The notes under the pieces: model-generated
Databases searched by the model: none
What the model was told of the DNA's origin: nothing
Seen by the model: the letters and a program-made list of their open reading frames with translations, nothing else
NCBI RefSeq assembly: GCF_016908195.1
Contig: NZ_JAFBDK010000022.1
Span: 1 to 52,865 of the forward strand
Source: Jeotgalibacillus terrae
GTDB lineage: Bacteria > Bacillota > Bacilli > Bacillales > Jeotgalibacillaceae
Reading direction: 5' to 3'
Length of the DNA stretch: 52,865 nucleotides
Made by a program: the position numbers and the translations under genes
Shown: positions 42,250 through 51,121 of the stretch, piece by piece
How positions within the stretch are numbered: position 1 is the first letter of the stretch
Layout of the letters: each line of letters opens with the position of its first letter

Positions 42250-43479
42250 ATGAGTCACTCAGAAATGTTTGAAAAATATGCCGATCTTGCTGTCAGAGTC
42301 GGGGTTAATGTTCAAAAAGATCAGCTGCTTTACATAGGTGCATCGATTGAGAATGCACCATTTGTACGCCTTGTAACAAAAAAAGCCTATGAAGCCGGTG
42401 CACGTCAGGTCTTTGTAGACTGGGCTGATGATGAAGTATCACGCATGCGCTATGAACTGGCACCTGCTGACTCCTTCAGCGAATTTCCTGAATGGAAAAA
42501 GCTTGAACGTGAAGCATTAGCTGAAAAAGGTGCAGCATTCATGAATATCGTTTCTGCAAGCCCTGACCTGATGAAAGGCGTGGATTCCCAGCGTATTTCT
42601 GATTTTCAGAAAGCTGCCGGACAGGCGCTTGAAAAATACCGCCAGTATATTCAGTCAGATAAAGTCAGCTGGACAGTCATTGCTGCTCCTTCAACAGGCT
42701 GGGCGAAAAAAGTATTCCCTGACGCTCCAGAAAGCGAAGCAGTTGATCAGCTTTGGAATGCGATTTTCAAAGCAGTCAGAGTCGATCAGCAGGATCCGGT
42801 TGCTGCCTGGAAAGAACATGACGAAACCCTTCATGAAAAAGCAGATTATCTGAATGCTAAAAAGTATAAAAAACTTCATTACACAGCTCCTGGAACTGAC
42901 CTTACGATCGAACTTCCTGAAGGTCATATCTGGGCAGGTGCAGGAAGTGTAAATGAAAAAGGTCACACCTTTATGGCAAATATGCCGACTGAGGAAGTAT
43001 TTACTGTTCCTCACAAAGATGGTGTGTCAGGGTATGTTTCTAATACAAAGCCTTTAAGCTATGGCGGAAATATTATTGACGGCTTCAAGATTACGTTTGA
43101 AAATGGCCGTATCACTGATGTGCAGGCTGATGAAGGTGAAGAGATTCTGAAGAAATTGATCGAGACGGACGAAGGATCACACCGTCTTGGAGAAGTTGCG
43201 CTTGTTCCGCATCAGTCTCCAATTTCTCAATCCAATGTACTTTTCTTCAATACACTATTTGATGAAAATGCTTCAAACCACCTTGCAATCGGCAGTGCTT
43301 ATGCGTTCTGTGTAGAGGGTGGAAAAACGGCTTCACAGGAAGAACTTGCTGAAAAAGGCTTGAATTCAAGTATTACGCACGTAGACTTCATGATTGGATC
43401 AGACAAGATGGATATTGATGGGATCGCTGAGGATGGCTCTTCAGAACCTGTCTTCAGAAATGGCGACTGGGCATTTTAA
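42250..43479 (+). CDS. ampS: Aminopeptidase, M29 family
   Basis: The 409-aa cytosolic metallo-aminopeptidase belongs to the M29 (AmpS/AmpT/PepS) family, which removes N-terminal residues and forms dimers. Family features seen are FVDWADDEVSRMRYE in the N-terminal half, FMANMPTEEVFTVPHKDGVSG (metal-ligand Glu region, about 238-258), GEVALVPHQSPIS, and HVDFMIGS (His and Asp ligands, about 377-384) near the C-terminus. AAAGGGG precedes the ATG. No terminator follows, so the small membrane-protein gene 80 bp downstream may be co-transcribed. Confidence 0.92.
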   Translation: MSHSEMFEKYADLAVRVGVNVQKDQLLYIGASIENAPFVRLVTKKAYEAGARQVFVDWADDEVSRMRYELAPADSFSEFPEWKKLEREALAEKGAAFMNIVSASPDLMKGVDSQRISDFQKAAGQALEKYRQYIQSDKVSWTVIAAPSTGWAKKVFPDAPESEAVDQLWNAIFKAVRVDQQDPVAAWKEHDETLHEKADYLNAKKYKKLHYTAPGTDLTIELPEGHIWAGAGSVNEKGHTFMANMPTEEVFTVPHKDGVSGYVSNTKPLSYGGNIIDGFKITFENGRITDVQADEGEEILKKLIETDEGSHRLGEVALVPHQSPISQSNVLFFNTLFDENASNHLAIGSAYAFCVEGGKTASQEELAEKGLNSSITHVDFMIGSDKMDIDGIAEDGSSEPVFRNGDWAF

Positions 43480-43558
43480 AAAACATTCCCTAATCACCGG
43501 ATTTCATTTATAATATTGTTGATACAATTATTTGTACGGTGAAAGGAGGCTCCAGCTG

Positions 43559-43702
43559 ATGGCTTATATGACTTCAGTACTGCTTGGTTTCAGTGCTCTG
43601 ATCGGACTGGTAGGTGCAGCGTTAATGTACTTTTTGCGTATTCCTCTAAATACAAAGGATGCAGAAAGAATTGACCCGAGACCTGAAAATAACGAATATT
43701 AA
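43559..43702 (+). CDS. Small single-helix membrane protein, 47 aa
   Basis: ATG 43559 to TAA 43700-43702 encodes 47 residues: a hydrophobic helix (about 5-26, SVLLGFSALIGLVGAALMYF), then a polar tail with RIPLNTKDAERIDPRPENNEY character. AAAGGAGG lies 9 bp before the ATG. It sits between ampS and a terminator. I do not recognise a family; topology suggests a membrane anchor or accessory peptide. Codon use and ribosome site make it convincing despite its size. Confidence 0.7.
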   Translation: MAYMTSVLLGFSALIGLVGAALMYFLRIPLNTKDAERIDPRPENNEY

Positions 43703-43707
43703 TAATC

Positions 43708-43753
43708 ACCAGACTTCTTTGCTGTGCTATGCAGCCGGGAGGTCTGGTTTTTT
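43708..43753 (+). terminator. Terminator after the 47-aa gene
   Basis: Stem ACCAGACTTC/GAGGTCTGGT (one G-U pair) with a 20-nt loop, then TTTTTTAG. It ends the ampS region upstream of ykhA. Confidence 0.82.
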
Positions 43754-43768
43754 AGAGGAGCTGATCAA

Positions 43769-44275
43769 ATGGGAAAAACAATGAAAGAAAGCAGAACCAT
43801 TCAGACAAGTCACGTCCTTCCGCCTGATACAAATCATCACGGAACACTGTTTGGCGGCCAGTTGATGGCCTATATAGATAATGTAGCTTCAATTGCGGCT
43901 ACAAAGCATTCTCGGTCATTAGTTGTTACAGCTTCTACTGATTCAGTAGACTTTTTGAAACCGATCCGGGTTGGTGACGCAGTGACACTAGAATCATTTG
44001 TATCTTATACAGGTACCAGTTCAATGGAGGTTTTCGTGAGAGTGACTACTGAAAACCTGCTGTCCGGCGAGCAGTCAGTAGCTGCCATTTCGTTTTTGAC
44101 ATTTGTGGCAATTGACAATAATGGCAAGCCAATTCCTGTTCAGGATGTGATTCCGGAAACAGAAGAAGAAAAATGGCTGAATGAAACAGCTGAAAATCGT
44201 GCTGAACACCGTAAAGCAAGAAAGAAACACAGCCAGGAGCTTGCTCAATTTTTCACACCGAAACCGATTGAATAA
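43769..44275 (+). CDS. ykhA: Acyl-CoA thioesterase, hot-dog fold (YkhA)
   Basis: The 168-aa protein resembles B. subtilis YkhA and related acyl-CoA hydrolases. The hot-dog domain (about 7-125) contains HVLPPDTNHHGTLFGGQLMA, in which the Asn, His and Gly-rich turn form the catalytic region, and VDFLKPIRVGD. A charged helical tail follows (about 130-168). ATG 43769 follows GAGGAG. It should hydrolyse medium or long acyl-CoA. It is a single-gene transcript, though its promoter is not obvious in the short gap. Confidence 0.88.
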   Translation: MGKTMKESRTIQTSHVLPPDTNHHGTLFGGQLMAYIDNVASIAATKHSRSLVVTASTDSVDFLKPIRVGDAVTLESFVSYTGTSSMEVFVRVTTENLLSGEQSVAAISFLTFVAIDNNGKPIPVQDVIPETEEEKWLNETAENRAEHRKARKKHSQELAQFFTPKPIE

Positions 44276-44305
44276 TCTGACAAATTTATTCAAAATTTTC
44301 TTATT

Positions 44306-44342
44306 AAAACCTCTTACTTTTCTTCAAAGTAAGAGGTTTTTT
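44306..44342 (+). terminator. Terminator of ykhA
   Basis: 15-bp stem AAAACCTCTTACTTT/AAAGTAAGAGGTTTT, 5-nt loop, T-tail. Confidence 0.94.
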
Positions 44343-44424
44343 GTCGATAGTAATAGAGTGTTCATAAGAGGTCTGACTTCAAACCTTCAGACTGCTTTAT
44401 TTAATTTACGGGTGGAGGATTCGA

Positions 44425-45402
44425 ATGAAAAAAATAATAATGATTGGCGTCCTGACGCTGACAGCCCTCATGTCAGGCTGTTCAGGACAGGAGCAAAGTG
44501 AAACAGCGTTTGCCGCTAAAGTAGGCATTTTATTATCAGATACAGGTCTTGGAGACGGTTCTTTTAATGACGGGGCTTTTGAAGGGTTAGTCCGTGCGCG
44601 CGATGAATTAAATATCCTGTTTGATTATCGTGAAGCCCCAGAAGGAAATTATGAAGAACATCTTCAGGAATTATCCCGGCAGGACTATGATCTGATTATC
44701 GGACTCGGCTTTTCAGTTCAGGAAGCACTTGAACAGACAGCAGCTGACTTTCCTGATCAGCAGTATGTCCTGATCGATGGTGTGTCTGAAGCAGACAATA
44801 TTATTTCAATGACGTTCAAGGACCATGAAGGAAGTTATCTCATCGGCACCCTTGCTGCCCTCACTTCTGAATCAGGAATTATAGGATTTATCGGAGGTGT
44901 TGAGGCACCGACGATAGAGCGATTTGAAGCAGGATTCCGTGCGGGTGCTGAGATGGCCAATCCGGATATTCAGATCCTTTCAGATTATGCAGGGGACTTT
45001 GGAGATGCAGATCTTGGCCGTACAATTGCCAGCAGACAGATTGAACAAGGCGCGGACTTCATCTATCCTGCAGCAGGATATACAGGTACCGGTGCGATCC
45101 TTGAAGCTCAGGAAAATGGCATATATACAGCAGGCGTTGATACAGATCAGTTTTATACAGCCGAACAATCTGTGGTCACATCCATGGTGAAAAATATTAA
45201 CACTTCCGTTTTTAATATGGTGCAGGAATTAACTGAAGACAAACTTTCTGCTGACCTTTATAATCTCGGACTCGCAGAAGACGGCGTCGGACTGGCTGAG
45301 ATCAGGCTGATACAGCTTGATGCCACCGGCCAGGCACTGATGATGGATACCCGCAAGAAAATTATTTCAGGTGAGATCGACGTACCTGAAACTGTTCAGT
45401 AA
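44425..45402 (+). CDS. BMP family substrate-binding lipoprotein
   Basis: The 325-aa lipoprotein has a signal peptide with lipobox LMSGC (Cys19). The two-lobe periplasmic-binding fold is of the basic membrane protein (BMP/Med/TmpC) family, with [17 protein letters not shown] (about 39-55) and [19 protein letters not shown]. Many relatives bind purine nucleosides. No ABC permease or ATPase is adjacent; instead a chemoreceptor gene follows 10 bp later, so it may serve sensing. GGTGGAGG precedes the start. An inverted repeat GTCTGA/TCAGAC (44371-44392) lies in the leader. Confidence 0.87.
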   Translation: MKKIIMIGVLTLTALMSGCSGQEQSETAFAAKVGILLSDTGLGDGSFNDGAFEGLVRARDELNILFDYREAPEGNYEEHLQELSRQDYDLIIGLGFSVQEALEQTAADFPDQQYVLIDGVSEADNIISMTFKDHEGSYLIGTLAALTSESGIIGFIGGVEAPTIERFEAGFRAGAEMANPDIQILSDYAGDFGDADLGRTIASRQIEQGADFIYPAAGYTGTGAILEAQENGIYTAGVDTDQFYTAEQSVVTSMVKNINTSVFNMVQELTEDKLSADLYNLGLAEDGVGLAEIRLIQLDATGQALMMDTRKKIISGEIDVPETVQ

Positions 45403-45412
45403 AGGAGCTATT

Positions 45413-47089
45413 ATGACACTGAGAAAACGATTATATTTATTATCTTTAATTCCGCTGATCCTCTCAACAGCGATTATATTATTTATTGTCTGGCAAATGG
45501 TCAGCCTGAACTCTTCGGGTGAAGAAGATGCAAAAGTATTGACTGACCTTGAGCAACTTAACAGCGAGTTACTGATCATCCAGCAGTCTCTGGCCAACTT
45601 CAGCCTGAGTCCTACTGAAAATAACCGGCTCACAACACAGAATCAGATGGATCAGACATTCATTCTGATTGATGAGCTGACTGATTCCCTGCCTTCACAA
45701 GCCCTGAATAATCAGGTTATGAAGGTTCGAAATAAATTTGAAGAACTTGAGTATGCAGCAGGTACTGCTCTTGATCAGGGTGACGTGGCTGAAGCCAGTC
45801 GCCAGTCTGCACGTGTAGGCGGCATCATCAATGATATCTGGTATCTTCAGGTGCTTGCAGATGATTGGTACAGTAATAAGTTAGCTGAAACAGCAGGTCA
45901 AATTTCTTTGATTGTTACAATTTCTTTAAGTGCGATTGCTCTCATCATCGCCATTTCTATTGCTGCGGCCACGATTATATCCAACCGGATTACCCGCCCG
46001 TTACATACGATGCTCTCTCAGGCATCAAGAGTAGCTGAGGGTGACTTGACTGTGGATATTCCTGAAGACTCAGATCAGTCAAAGTTTGAAATCAGCCGTT
46101 TAGCCCGTTCATTCAGAGAAATGATTATCAGTCTGAGAACGACGGTTCAATCCGTTGATCATACAAGTACAAATGTTGCAGCATTCGCCAAAGATGTCTC
46201 CGGTAAAATCAGTGAGCTTGAAGAAAGCGGAATCCAGATTGCGGCATCTACAGACGATCTTGCTAAAGGAAGCCAGGCAATTTCAGAGGATATCCAGTCA
46301 ACTTCAGAAAAAATGACTGAATTAAATCAGACATTTACTGAAAGTGAATCCTTAGCGGGAAGATCTGCTGAAAAAGGAAGTCAGGCTTTGACTGCTGTGA
46401 AAACAGGCCGCGAATCACTGGAGCGTCAAAAAAGTTTTACTCTTGAAAACTCAGAGGCTTCACAGCTTATTTCAAAAGAGCTTGCAGCATTTTCATCTTT
46501 TACATCCGAAATTCAGGAAGCTGCAGGTTTTGTGAAAGACATCGCAGATCAGACAAACCTTTTAGCGTTGAACGCTGCGATTGAAGCTGCCAGAGCAGGT
46601 GAACAGGGTAAAGGATTTGCAGTTGTTGCGGATGAAGTGAAAAAACTTGCCATGCAATCTGCTGAAGCAACTGATAAGATCAATATAATGGTGAGGAATA
46701 TCCAAAGCGGCATGACCGGCATGACAGAGGCAGCCGCTAAAGGACAGACACTATCTTCAGAACAGCTTCATTCTATGGGACTGACTGAACAGGCATTTGA
46801 GGAGATTGCTCAGAGCGTTCAGGAAATTGATCGCGAACTTCACTCTCTGACTTCAAGTATGAAGCAATCCGCTGCTTATACGGCTGAAGTGACTGCCGCA
46901 ATGGAAAATGTCTCAGCAGTGACAGAGGAAACGGCTGCAGGAACTGAGGAAATCTCAGCTTCAGCAGACGAACAGCAGGTATCATTTGGAAGAGTCAGAG
47001 AATCTATTATGAGATTGCAGGACATGAGTCATAATATGCAGCAGGAAATGAGCAGATTCAAATTACCCACTGACGGTGATAAAAGTTAG
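45413..47089 (+). CDS. Methyl-accepting chemotaxis protein (partner of the BMP lipoprotein)
   Basis: The 558-aa chemoreceptor has TM1 (about 8-28), a small helical sensor (about 35-160) with mostly polar residues, TM2 (about 165-192), HAMP (about 193-250), and a signalling domain with tip [22 protein letters not shown] 45413 follows AAAGGAG, 10 bp after the BMP stop. The sensor looks too small to be a classic ligand pocket (no Cache domain), fitting detection of a loaded binding protein. That link is inference from gene order. Confidence 0.9.
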   Translation: MTLRKRLYLLSLIPLILSTAIILFIVWQMVSLNSSGEEDAKVLTDLEQLNSELLIIQQSLANFSLSPTENNRLTTQNQMDQTFILIDELTDSLPSQALNNQVMKVRNKFEELEYAAGTALDQGDVAEASRQSARVGGIINDIWYLQVLADDWYSNKLAETAGQISLIVTISLSAIALIIAISIAAATIISNRITRPLHTMLSQASRVAEGDLTVDIPEDSDQSKFEISRLARSFREMIISLRTTVQSVDHTSTNVAAFAKDVSGKISELEESGIQIAASTDDLAKGSQAISEDIQSTSEKMTELNQTFTESESLAGRSAEKGSQALTAVKTGRESLERQKSFTLENSEASQLISKELAAFSSFTSEIQEAAGFVKDIADQTNLLALNAAIEAARAGEQGKGFAVVADEVKKLAMQSAEATDKINIMVRNIQSGMTGMTEAAAKGQTLSSEQLHSMGLTEQAFEEIAQSVQEIDRELHSLTSSMKQSAAYTAEVTAAMENVSAVTEETAAGTEEISASADEQQVSFGRVRESIMRLQDMSHNMQQEMSRFKLPTDGDKS

Positions 47090-47101
47090 GAATATCCATT
47101 C

Positions 47102-47138
47102 AAAACCCTTTCAGAAAGAGCTCTGAAAGGGTTTTTTT
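47102..47138 (+). terminator. Terminator of the BMP-chemoreceptor operon
   Basis: 13-bp stem AAACCCTTTCAGA/TCTGAAAGGGTTT, then a T-run. The remaining gap to mreBH (47139-47372) has no gene and no promoter that I can call with confidence. Confidence 0.93.
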
Positions 47139-47372
47139 CGTTACAAACTTATTATTGTTTTATTACAAACACTCTGTTTGATCGTAACCTCATATTAACA
47201 ATGACTGATTTGAAGGGATTTTATCTGTATTTTCATTGATGAATCCCCAGCTATTCAGATGTAACATTCTCCCTTCCCTACCTTTGTCACTCTACGCGAC
47301 ACGTAATTTAGTCTATACTACTCGGAGAAACCAGTTATATGACGGATGACGATGATAACGGAGGAATGAAAA

Positions 47373-48380
47373 ATGCTTTCAAACGCTGAAATCGGTATTG
47401 ACTTAGGTACCGCTAATATACTTGTCTATAGTAAAAGTAAAGGAATCATTATGAATGAGCCATCGGTTGTTGCGATCGATGTGAATACGAAAAAAGTGCT
47501 AGCTGTCGGTACAGACGCTAAAAGTATGATCGGTAAAACACCTGGAAACATTGTGGCAGTCCGCCCATTAAAAGACGGTGTCATTGCCGACTTTGATGTA
47601 ACGACTGAAATGCTGAAACATATCATGACATCAATCGGTAAAAAAATGGGCTTCTCACTGCGTAAGCCAAGTGTTGTCGTATGTACCCCATCCGGTGCCA
47701 CTTCTGTTGAACGCAGGGCTATTCAGGATGCTGTAAAACACAGCGGTGCAAAACACGTTCACTTAATTGAAGAACCTGTAGCAGCCGCGATTGGTGCAGA
47801 TCTTCCTGTAGGTGAGCCTGTTGCAAATGTTGTAGTGGATATCGGCGGCGGCACAACTGAAGTTGCGATTATTTCATATGGCGGCGTTGTGTCATGCAAT
47901 ACAATCCGCGTTGCTGGAGACAAAATGGATGAGGATATCGTTCAGCATGTCAGAAAAGCGTACAACCTTTTAATTGGTGAGCGCACTGCAGAACAGATCA
48001 AAATGGAAGTGGGTCACGCACCAATTGCCCACGATACAAGAGAAATGGAAATTCGCGGGCGTGACCTTGTAACAGGTCTGCCAAAAACAATTACCTTACA
48101 ATCAACTGAAGTACAATCTGCTATTCAGGAATCTCTGTTAAGCGTCTTAGAGGCAATCCGCTCCACACTTGAGAACTGTCCTCCTGAGCTTAGCGGTGAT
48201 ATCGTAGACCGCGGTGTCATTCTGACAGGCGGTGGAGCTCTGTTGAATGGCCTTCAGCAATGGCTGAGTGAAGAAATCGTGGTGCCTGTGCATATCGCAC
48301 CTAACCCGCTTGAATCAGTTGCCATTGGTACAGGAAAATCGTTATCAGTGATTGATAAGCTTCAAAAAGCAGCTAAATAA
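47373..48380 (+). CDS. mreBH: Actin-like cell-shape protein MreBH
   Basis: The 335-aa MreB-family ATPase is closest to MreBH rather than MreB or Mbl, judged by the start ([21 protein letters not shown]) and by [22 protein letters not shown] near the end. Phosphate 1 (GIDLGTAN), phosphate 2 ([15 protein letters not shown], about 148-162) and adenosine motifs are intact. It forms membrane filaments guiding lateral wall hydrolases. GGAGGAATG precedes the start. In B. subtilis it is sigma-I and Mg related; no such promoter could be confirmed here. Confidence 0.93.
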   Translation: MLSNAEIGIDLGTANILVYSKSKGIIMNEPSVVAIDVNTKKVLAVGTDAKSMIGKTPGNIVAVRPLKDGVIADFDVTTEMLKHIMTSIGKKMGFSLRKPSVVVCTPSGATSVERRAIQDAVKHSGAKHVHLIEEPVAAAIGADLPVGEPVANVVVDIGGGTTEVAIISYGGVVSCNTIRVAGDKMDEDIVQHVRKAYNLLIGERTAEQIKMEVGHAPIAHDTREMEIRGRDLVTGLPKTITLQSTEVQSAIQESLLSVLEAIRSTLENCPPELSGDIVDRGVILTGGGALLNGLQQWLSEEIVVPVHIAPNPLESVAIGTGKSLSVIDKLQKAAK

Positions 48381-48387
48381 TGGATGT

Positions 48388-48424
48388 AAAAAAGAGACTG
48401 AGATGATCCCTCAGTCTCTTTCTT
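48388..48424 (+). terminator. Terminator of mreBH
   Basis: 12-bp stem AAAGAGACTGAG/CTCAGTCTCTTT, 7-nt loop, short T-rich tail. Confidence 0.88.
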
Positions 48425-48437
48425 ATAACCGGTTCAC

Positions 48438-48512
48438 TACGCTGCAGGCGGTGCTTTCCGAGCGGCGGCCGCTTATCATCGCTCCGGAGTCACCACCTTC
48501 CGCTTCGTTCAC
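48438..48512 (-). repeat. Dispersed structured repeat, copy E (mini)
   Basis: Minus strand AGC-GGA-AGGTGGTGACTCC at one end and GGAAAGCACCGCCT-GCA-GCG at the other; GGTGGTG can pair with CACCGCC. It has the outer parts of the dispersed repeat but lacks the GAGACCCC...GAGGAGG middle. It lies between the convergent ends of mreBH and nos. The rest of that gap shows nothing. Confidence 0.62.
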
Positions 48513-48581
48513 TTCTAATTTAATTAAACCAATTAATCTTTCAGACATATTAGTCCTTTTAAAATATCTTAGGAATACGTT

Positions 48582-49721
48582 TCACTGCTGATGATAAAAG
48601 AAAGGACAACCATGCTTCAATTGCTTTTTTTCATCCAGCAGTGAAGGCTGATAGAAGAAGTTTGGTGACTTCCAGGTGTTGTTGTACTGTTTATGAAAGA
48701 TGTGGCTTGAAGCAGGTGATACAGGCGGAATCAGCCATGTCCAGTCTCCTGTTATTTCTCTATTTTGCTCCTGTTCTATACGTTCAAACAGCTCAAACTG
48801 CTGACTCGCTGTATGATGATCCGTGATGCTGACGCCTGCCTTTTTGAAAGAATGCATAACCGCCGTGCATAACTCAATAATGGCCCGGTCTTTCCACATT
48901 GAGGCATTCATTGTGGTATCGATGTCAAACGCTCTGGCAGTTTCTTTTAATACGTTGTAACGTGCTTCATCTGCAAAATTACGTGCAGCAATTTCAGTCT
49001 CCATATACCACCCATTAAATGGTGCTGCTTTATACTCAACCCCTCCGATTTCAAGCTTCATTTCAGATATAATCGGCACTGCATACCATTTCAAACCCAA
49101 ATCGTTAAAGCTCCTGGACTCAGGATGTGTAATCGCCACTTCCTGCACCAGCTCTTTTGGGATGTCAAAGTAATATGGCTTGTTACCATTTACCTGAATC
49201 ACTATCGGTAAGACGTCAAACGCTGTTCCCTCACCCTTCCATCCAAGGCTGTGACAAAAATCCGTCATGCCTGCAGAATGAGGGTCTCCAATGACTGTTC
49301 CATCATCCTGCTTATAGCCTGCATACCTGATTAACTGGTGATTATAAATTCTGACCGGATCTGCGCCTGCCTGAGAAGGAGCGAATATCGTAATCGATGA
49401 ACGGATTTTACCGCCGTTAGTGGCACTTACAATATGCTCAAGCAGTGATTCCTTTACCTGCTCTTCTGTCACGTCATGTCTCCTGTCAAAGACATTCAGA
49501 CTGTTCCAGAACAAACGCCCGATACACCGGTTGCTGTTTCGCCATGCAAGCTTAGCTCCATATGAAAGCTCTTCATATGTATGCTCATATGTTCCGCTTT
49601 CTGCAATTGATCCACTCACTTCAGACAGCCTTCTGATACAGGCTTCATCCCCAAGTTTATTCTCCTGATAAAACTGTTCTATAAAAGATTTTGCTTTTAT
49701 ATATAATGGATTCTCAGCCAT
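48582..49721 (-). CDS. nos: Nitric oxide synthase oxygenase
   Basis: The 379-aa bacterial NOS is an oxygenase-only enzyme making NO from arginine, using cellular reductases. The heme-thiolate Cys66 lies in WRNSNRCIGRLFW, the Arg-binding Glu in PFNGWYMETEI, and pterin-contacting residues are in the C-terminal part (GDWTWLIPP). Length equals other Bacillus enzymes. ATG 49721 is favoured over GTG 49730, although the ribosome site is weak (AGGG about 11 bp upstream). NO protects against oxidative stress and some antibiotics. It is single, next to a YitT-family gene. Confidence 0.95.
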   Translation of the reverse strand: MAENPLYIKAKSFIEQFYQENKLGDEACIRRLSEVSGSIAESGTYEHTYEELSYGAKLAWRNSNRCIGRLFWNSLNVFDRRHDVTEEQVKESLLEHIVSATNGGKIRSSITIFAPSQAGADPVRIYNHQLIRYAGYKQDDGTVIGDPHSAGMTDFCHSLGWKGEGTAFDVLPIVIQVNGNKPYYFDIPKELVQEVAITHPESRSFNDLGLKWYAVPIISEMKLEIGGVEYKAAPFNGWYMETEIAARNFADEARYNVLKETARAFDIDTTMNASMWKDRAIIELCTAVMHSFKKAGVSITDHHTASQQFELFERIEQEQNREITGDWTWLIPPVSPASSHIFHKQYNNTWKSPNFFYQPSLLDEKKQLKHGCPFFYHQQ

Positions 49722-49806
49722 ATTAATCACAACCCTGCATTGATATATGGCTCATCTTAACACACAATTATCAGGTGTTGATAAATTGAATATGCACGTT
49801 TGTTGA

Positions 49807-49836
49807 ACAAAAATCCCGCAGCCATTGCTGCGGGAT
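49807..49836 (-). terminator. Terminator of the YitT-family gene
   Basis: Minus strand stem ATCCCGCAGC/GCTGCGGGAT, 4-nt loop, followed by TTTTTGTT. Confidence 0.92.
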
Positions 49837-49840
49837 TGGA

Positions 49841-50689
49841 TCAGGCAAGTCTCTTAAAGTTCTGTCCGAGTATCTCATTCATGTTATGAACAGTAATAAA
49901 TGCTTTTTCATCCTGCTTACCGACAAAATTCTTCAGACGCGATAAATCCTTACGTCCTAAAATGGTTGTAATCACTTCTTTTTGTTCATAATTAAAGGCA
50001 CCTTTTGCTGTGTGGATCGTTGCTCCTCTGCCAAGCTCTCCTACTATAAACATACGGATCAGGGCACTCTTCTGACTGATGATCACCACTTCTTTATTCG
50101 CATTGAATTGCTGAAGCGTATAATCGATCATCAGACCATTTAAAATGACACCAAAGAATGCATACATACCAGCCTGTGGTCCGAATAGCAATGAAGATGA
50201 CAGTGCTACTGCAAGATCGGAAAATAACACTGCTCTGCCGATTTCAACTTTGATATATTTATTCAGAATCATGGCAATAATATCAGTTCCACCCGTTGAG
50301 GCACGCTGATGAAATACAATCCCCATACCGATCGCAGCAATACACTGACCAATGATCAGCTGGATTAAAATATCATCACTAAGCGGTGCTGAAATCGGCG
50401 CAACCAGCTCGAGAAGCCATACATAACCTGACAGCGCAAAACTTGTATAGATCGTTTTTGCACCGAATTGAAAGCCCAGGAAGATCACACCTAAAATAAA
50501 CAATACAATATTAACAAGAATCATAAATAGTCCAATTGATATTCCCGGGAACAATGAATTCAGTACAATCGACATCCCGCTGACGCCGCCGGTTGCCAGG
50601 CTATTTGGAGATAAGAAAAAATGAACATTCACAGCAACAAAAAACGCCCCAAGATTCATCATCAAAAACGTAAAAAGCTTCTTAGTCAT
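49841..50689 (-). CDS. YitT family membrane protein
   Basis: The 282-aa protein has five or six membrane helices (about 8-180: GGVSGMSIVLNSLFP, GIVFHQRASTGGTDIIAMIL) and a C-terminal DUF2179 cytoplasmic domain (about 205-280, with TIHTAKGAFNYEQKEVITTIL). The family is common in Firmicutes; substrates are not established. AAAAGGAGG precedes the ATG. Its 5' region begins with the 125-bp tandem repeat only 18 bp upstream of the start. Confidence 0.88.
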   Translation of the reverse strand: MTKKLFTFLMMNLGAFFVAVNVHFFLSPNSLATGGVSGMSIVLNSLFPGISIGLFMILVNIVLFILGVIFLGFQFGAKTIYTSFALSGYVWLLELVAPISAPLSDDILIQLIIGQCIAAIGMGIVFHQRASTGGTDIIAMILNKYIKVEIGRAVLFSDLAVALSSSLLFGPQAGMYAFFGVILNGLMIDYTLQQFNANKEVVIISQKSALIRMFIVGELGRGATIHTAKGAFNYEQKEVITTILGRKDLSRLKNFVGKQDEKAFITVHNMNEILGQNFKRLA

Positions 50690-50706
50690 ACGAAATGCCT
50701 CCTTTT

Positions 50707-50956
50707 ATTAAAAGCGTAGGCGGGCCGTTTAGGAGCGACGGGCTTAAGGTGAAGATGATAAGAGGGTTGTTCTTCACCCTCGTTCAGCTTTGACTTAAGA
50801 CCCGAGTTCCTGCCCGCCGGAGCTGGATATCATTAAAAGCGTAGGCGGGCCGTTCAGGAGCGGCGGGCTTAAGGCGAAGATGATAAGAGGGTTGTTCTTC
50901 ACCCTCGTTCAGCTTTGACTTAAGACCCGAGTTCCTGCCCGCCGGAGCTGGATATC
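50707..50956. repeat. Tandem duplication of a 125-bp hairpin-forming element
   Basis: Copies 50707-50831 and 50832-50956 differ at only three bases (50730/50855, 50738/50863, 50750/50875). Each can fold into one long hairpin: GGCGGGC/GCCCGCC (50719-50725 with 50812-50818), CGGG-CTTAAG with CTTAAG-A-CCCG (50739-50748 with 50794-50804), and an apical GGTGAAGA/TCTTCACC. A degenerate start of a third copy (ATTAAAGCGCAGGGCG) follows at about 50957. No coding potential. Confidence 0.93.
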
Positions 50957-51121
50957 ATTAAAGCGCAGGGCGCCCACTCAGCTGCGCCATTAGCGTTTTT
51001 TCAATCACAAAAACGCATTATACGCCGTCTTAACAGGCATGTAAAGGAGGAAACTTTCATACAGAATCGTGCACATTTTCAGATATTTTTAATGATTCCT
51101 GCCTGTGAATATTCATACATT
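50957..51121. other. Gap between the tandem repeat and the DUF421 gene
   Basis: It contains two further small dyads, GCGCAG/CTGCGC (50963-50968 with 50982-50987) and GCGTTTTT/AAAAACGC (50993-51000 with 51009-51016). I see no gene; an AAAGGAGG at 51043-51050 is not followed by a usable start codon. No T-tailed terminator for the DUF421 gene was found. Confidence 0.6.
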
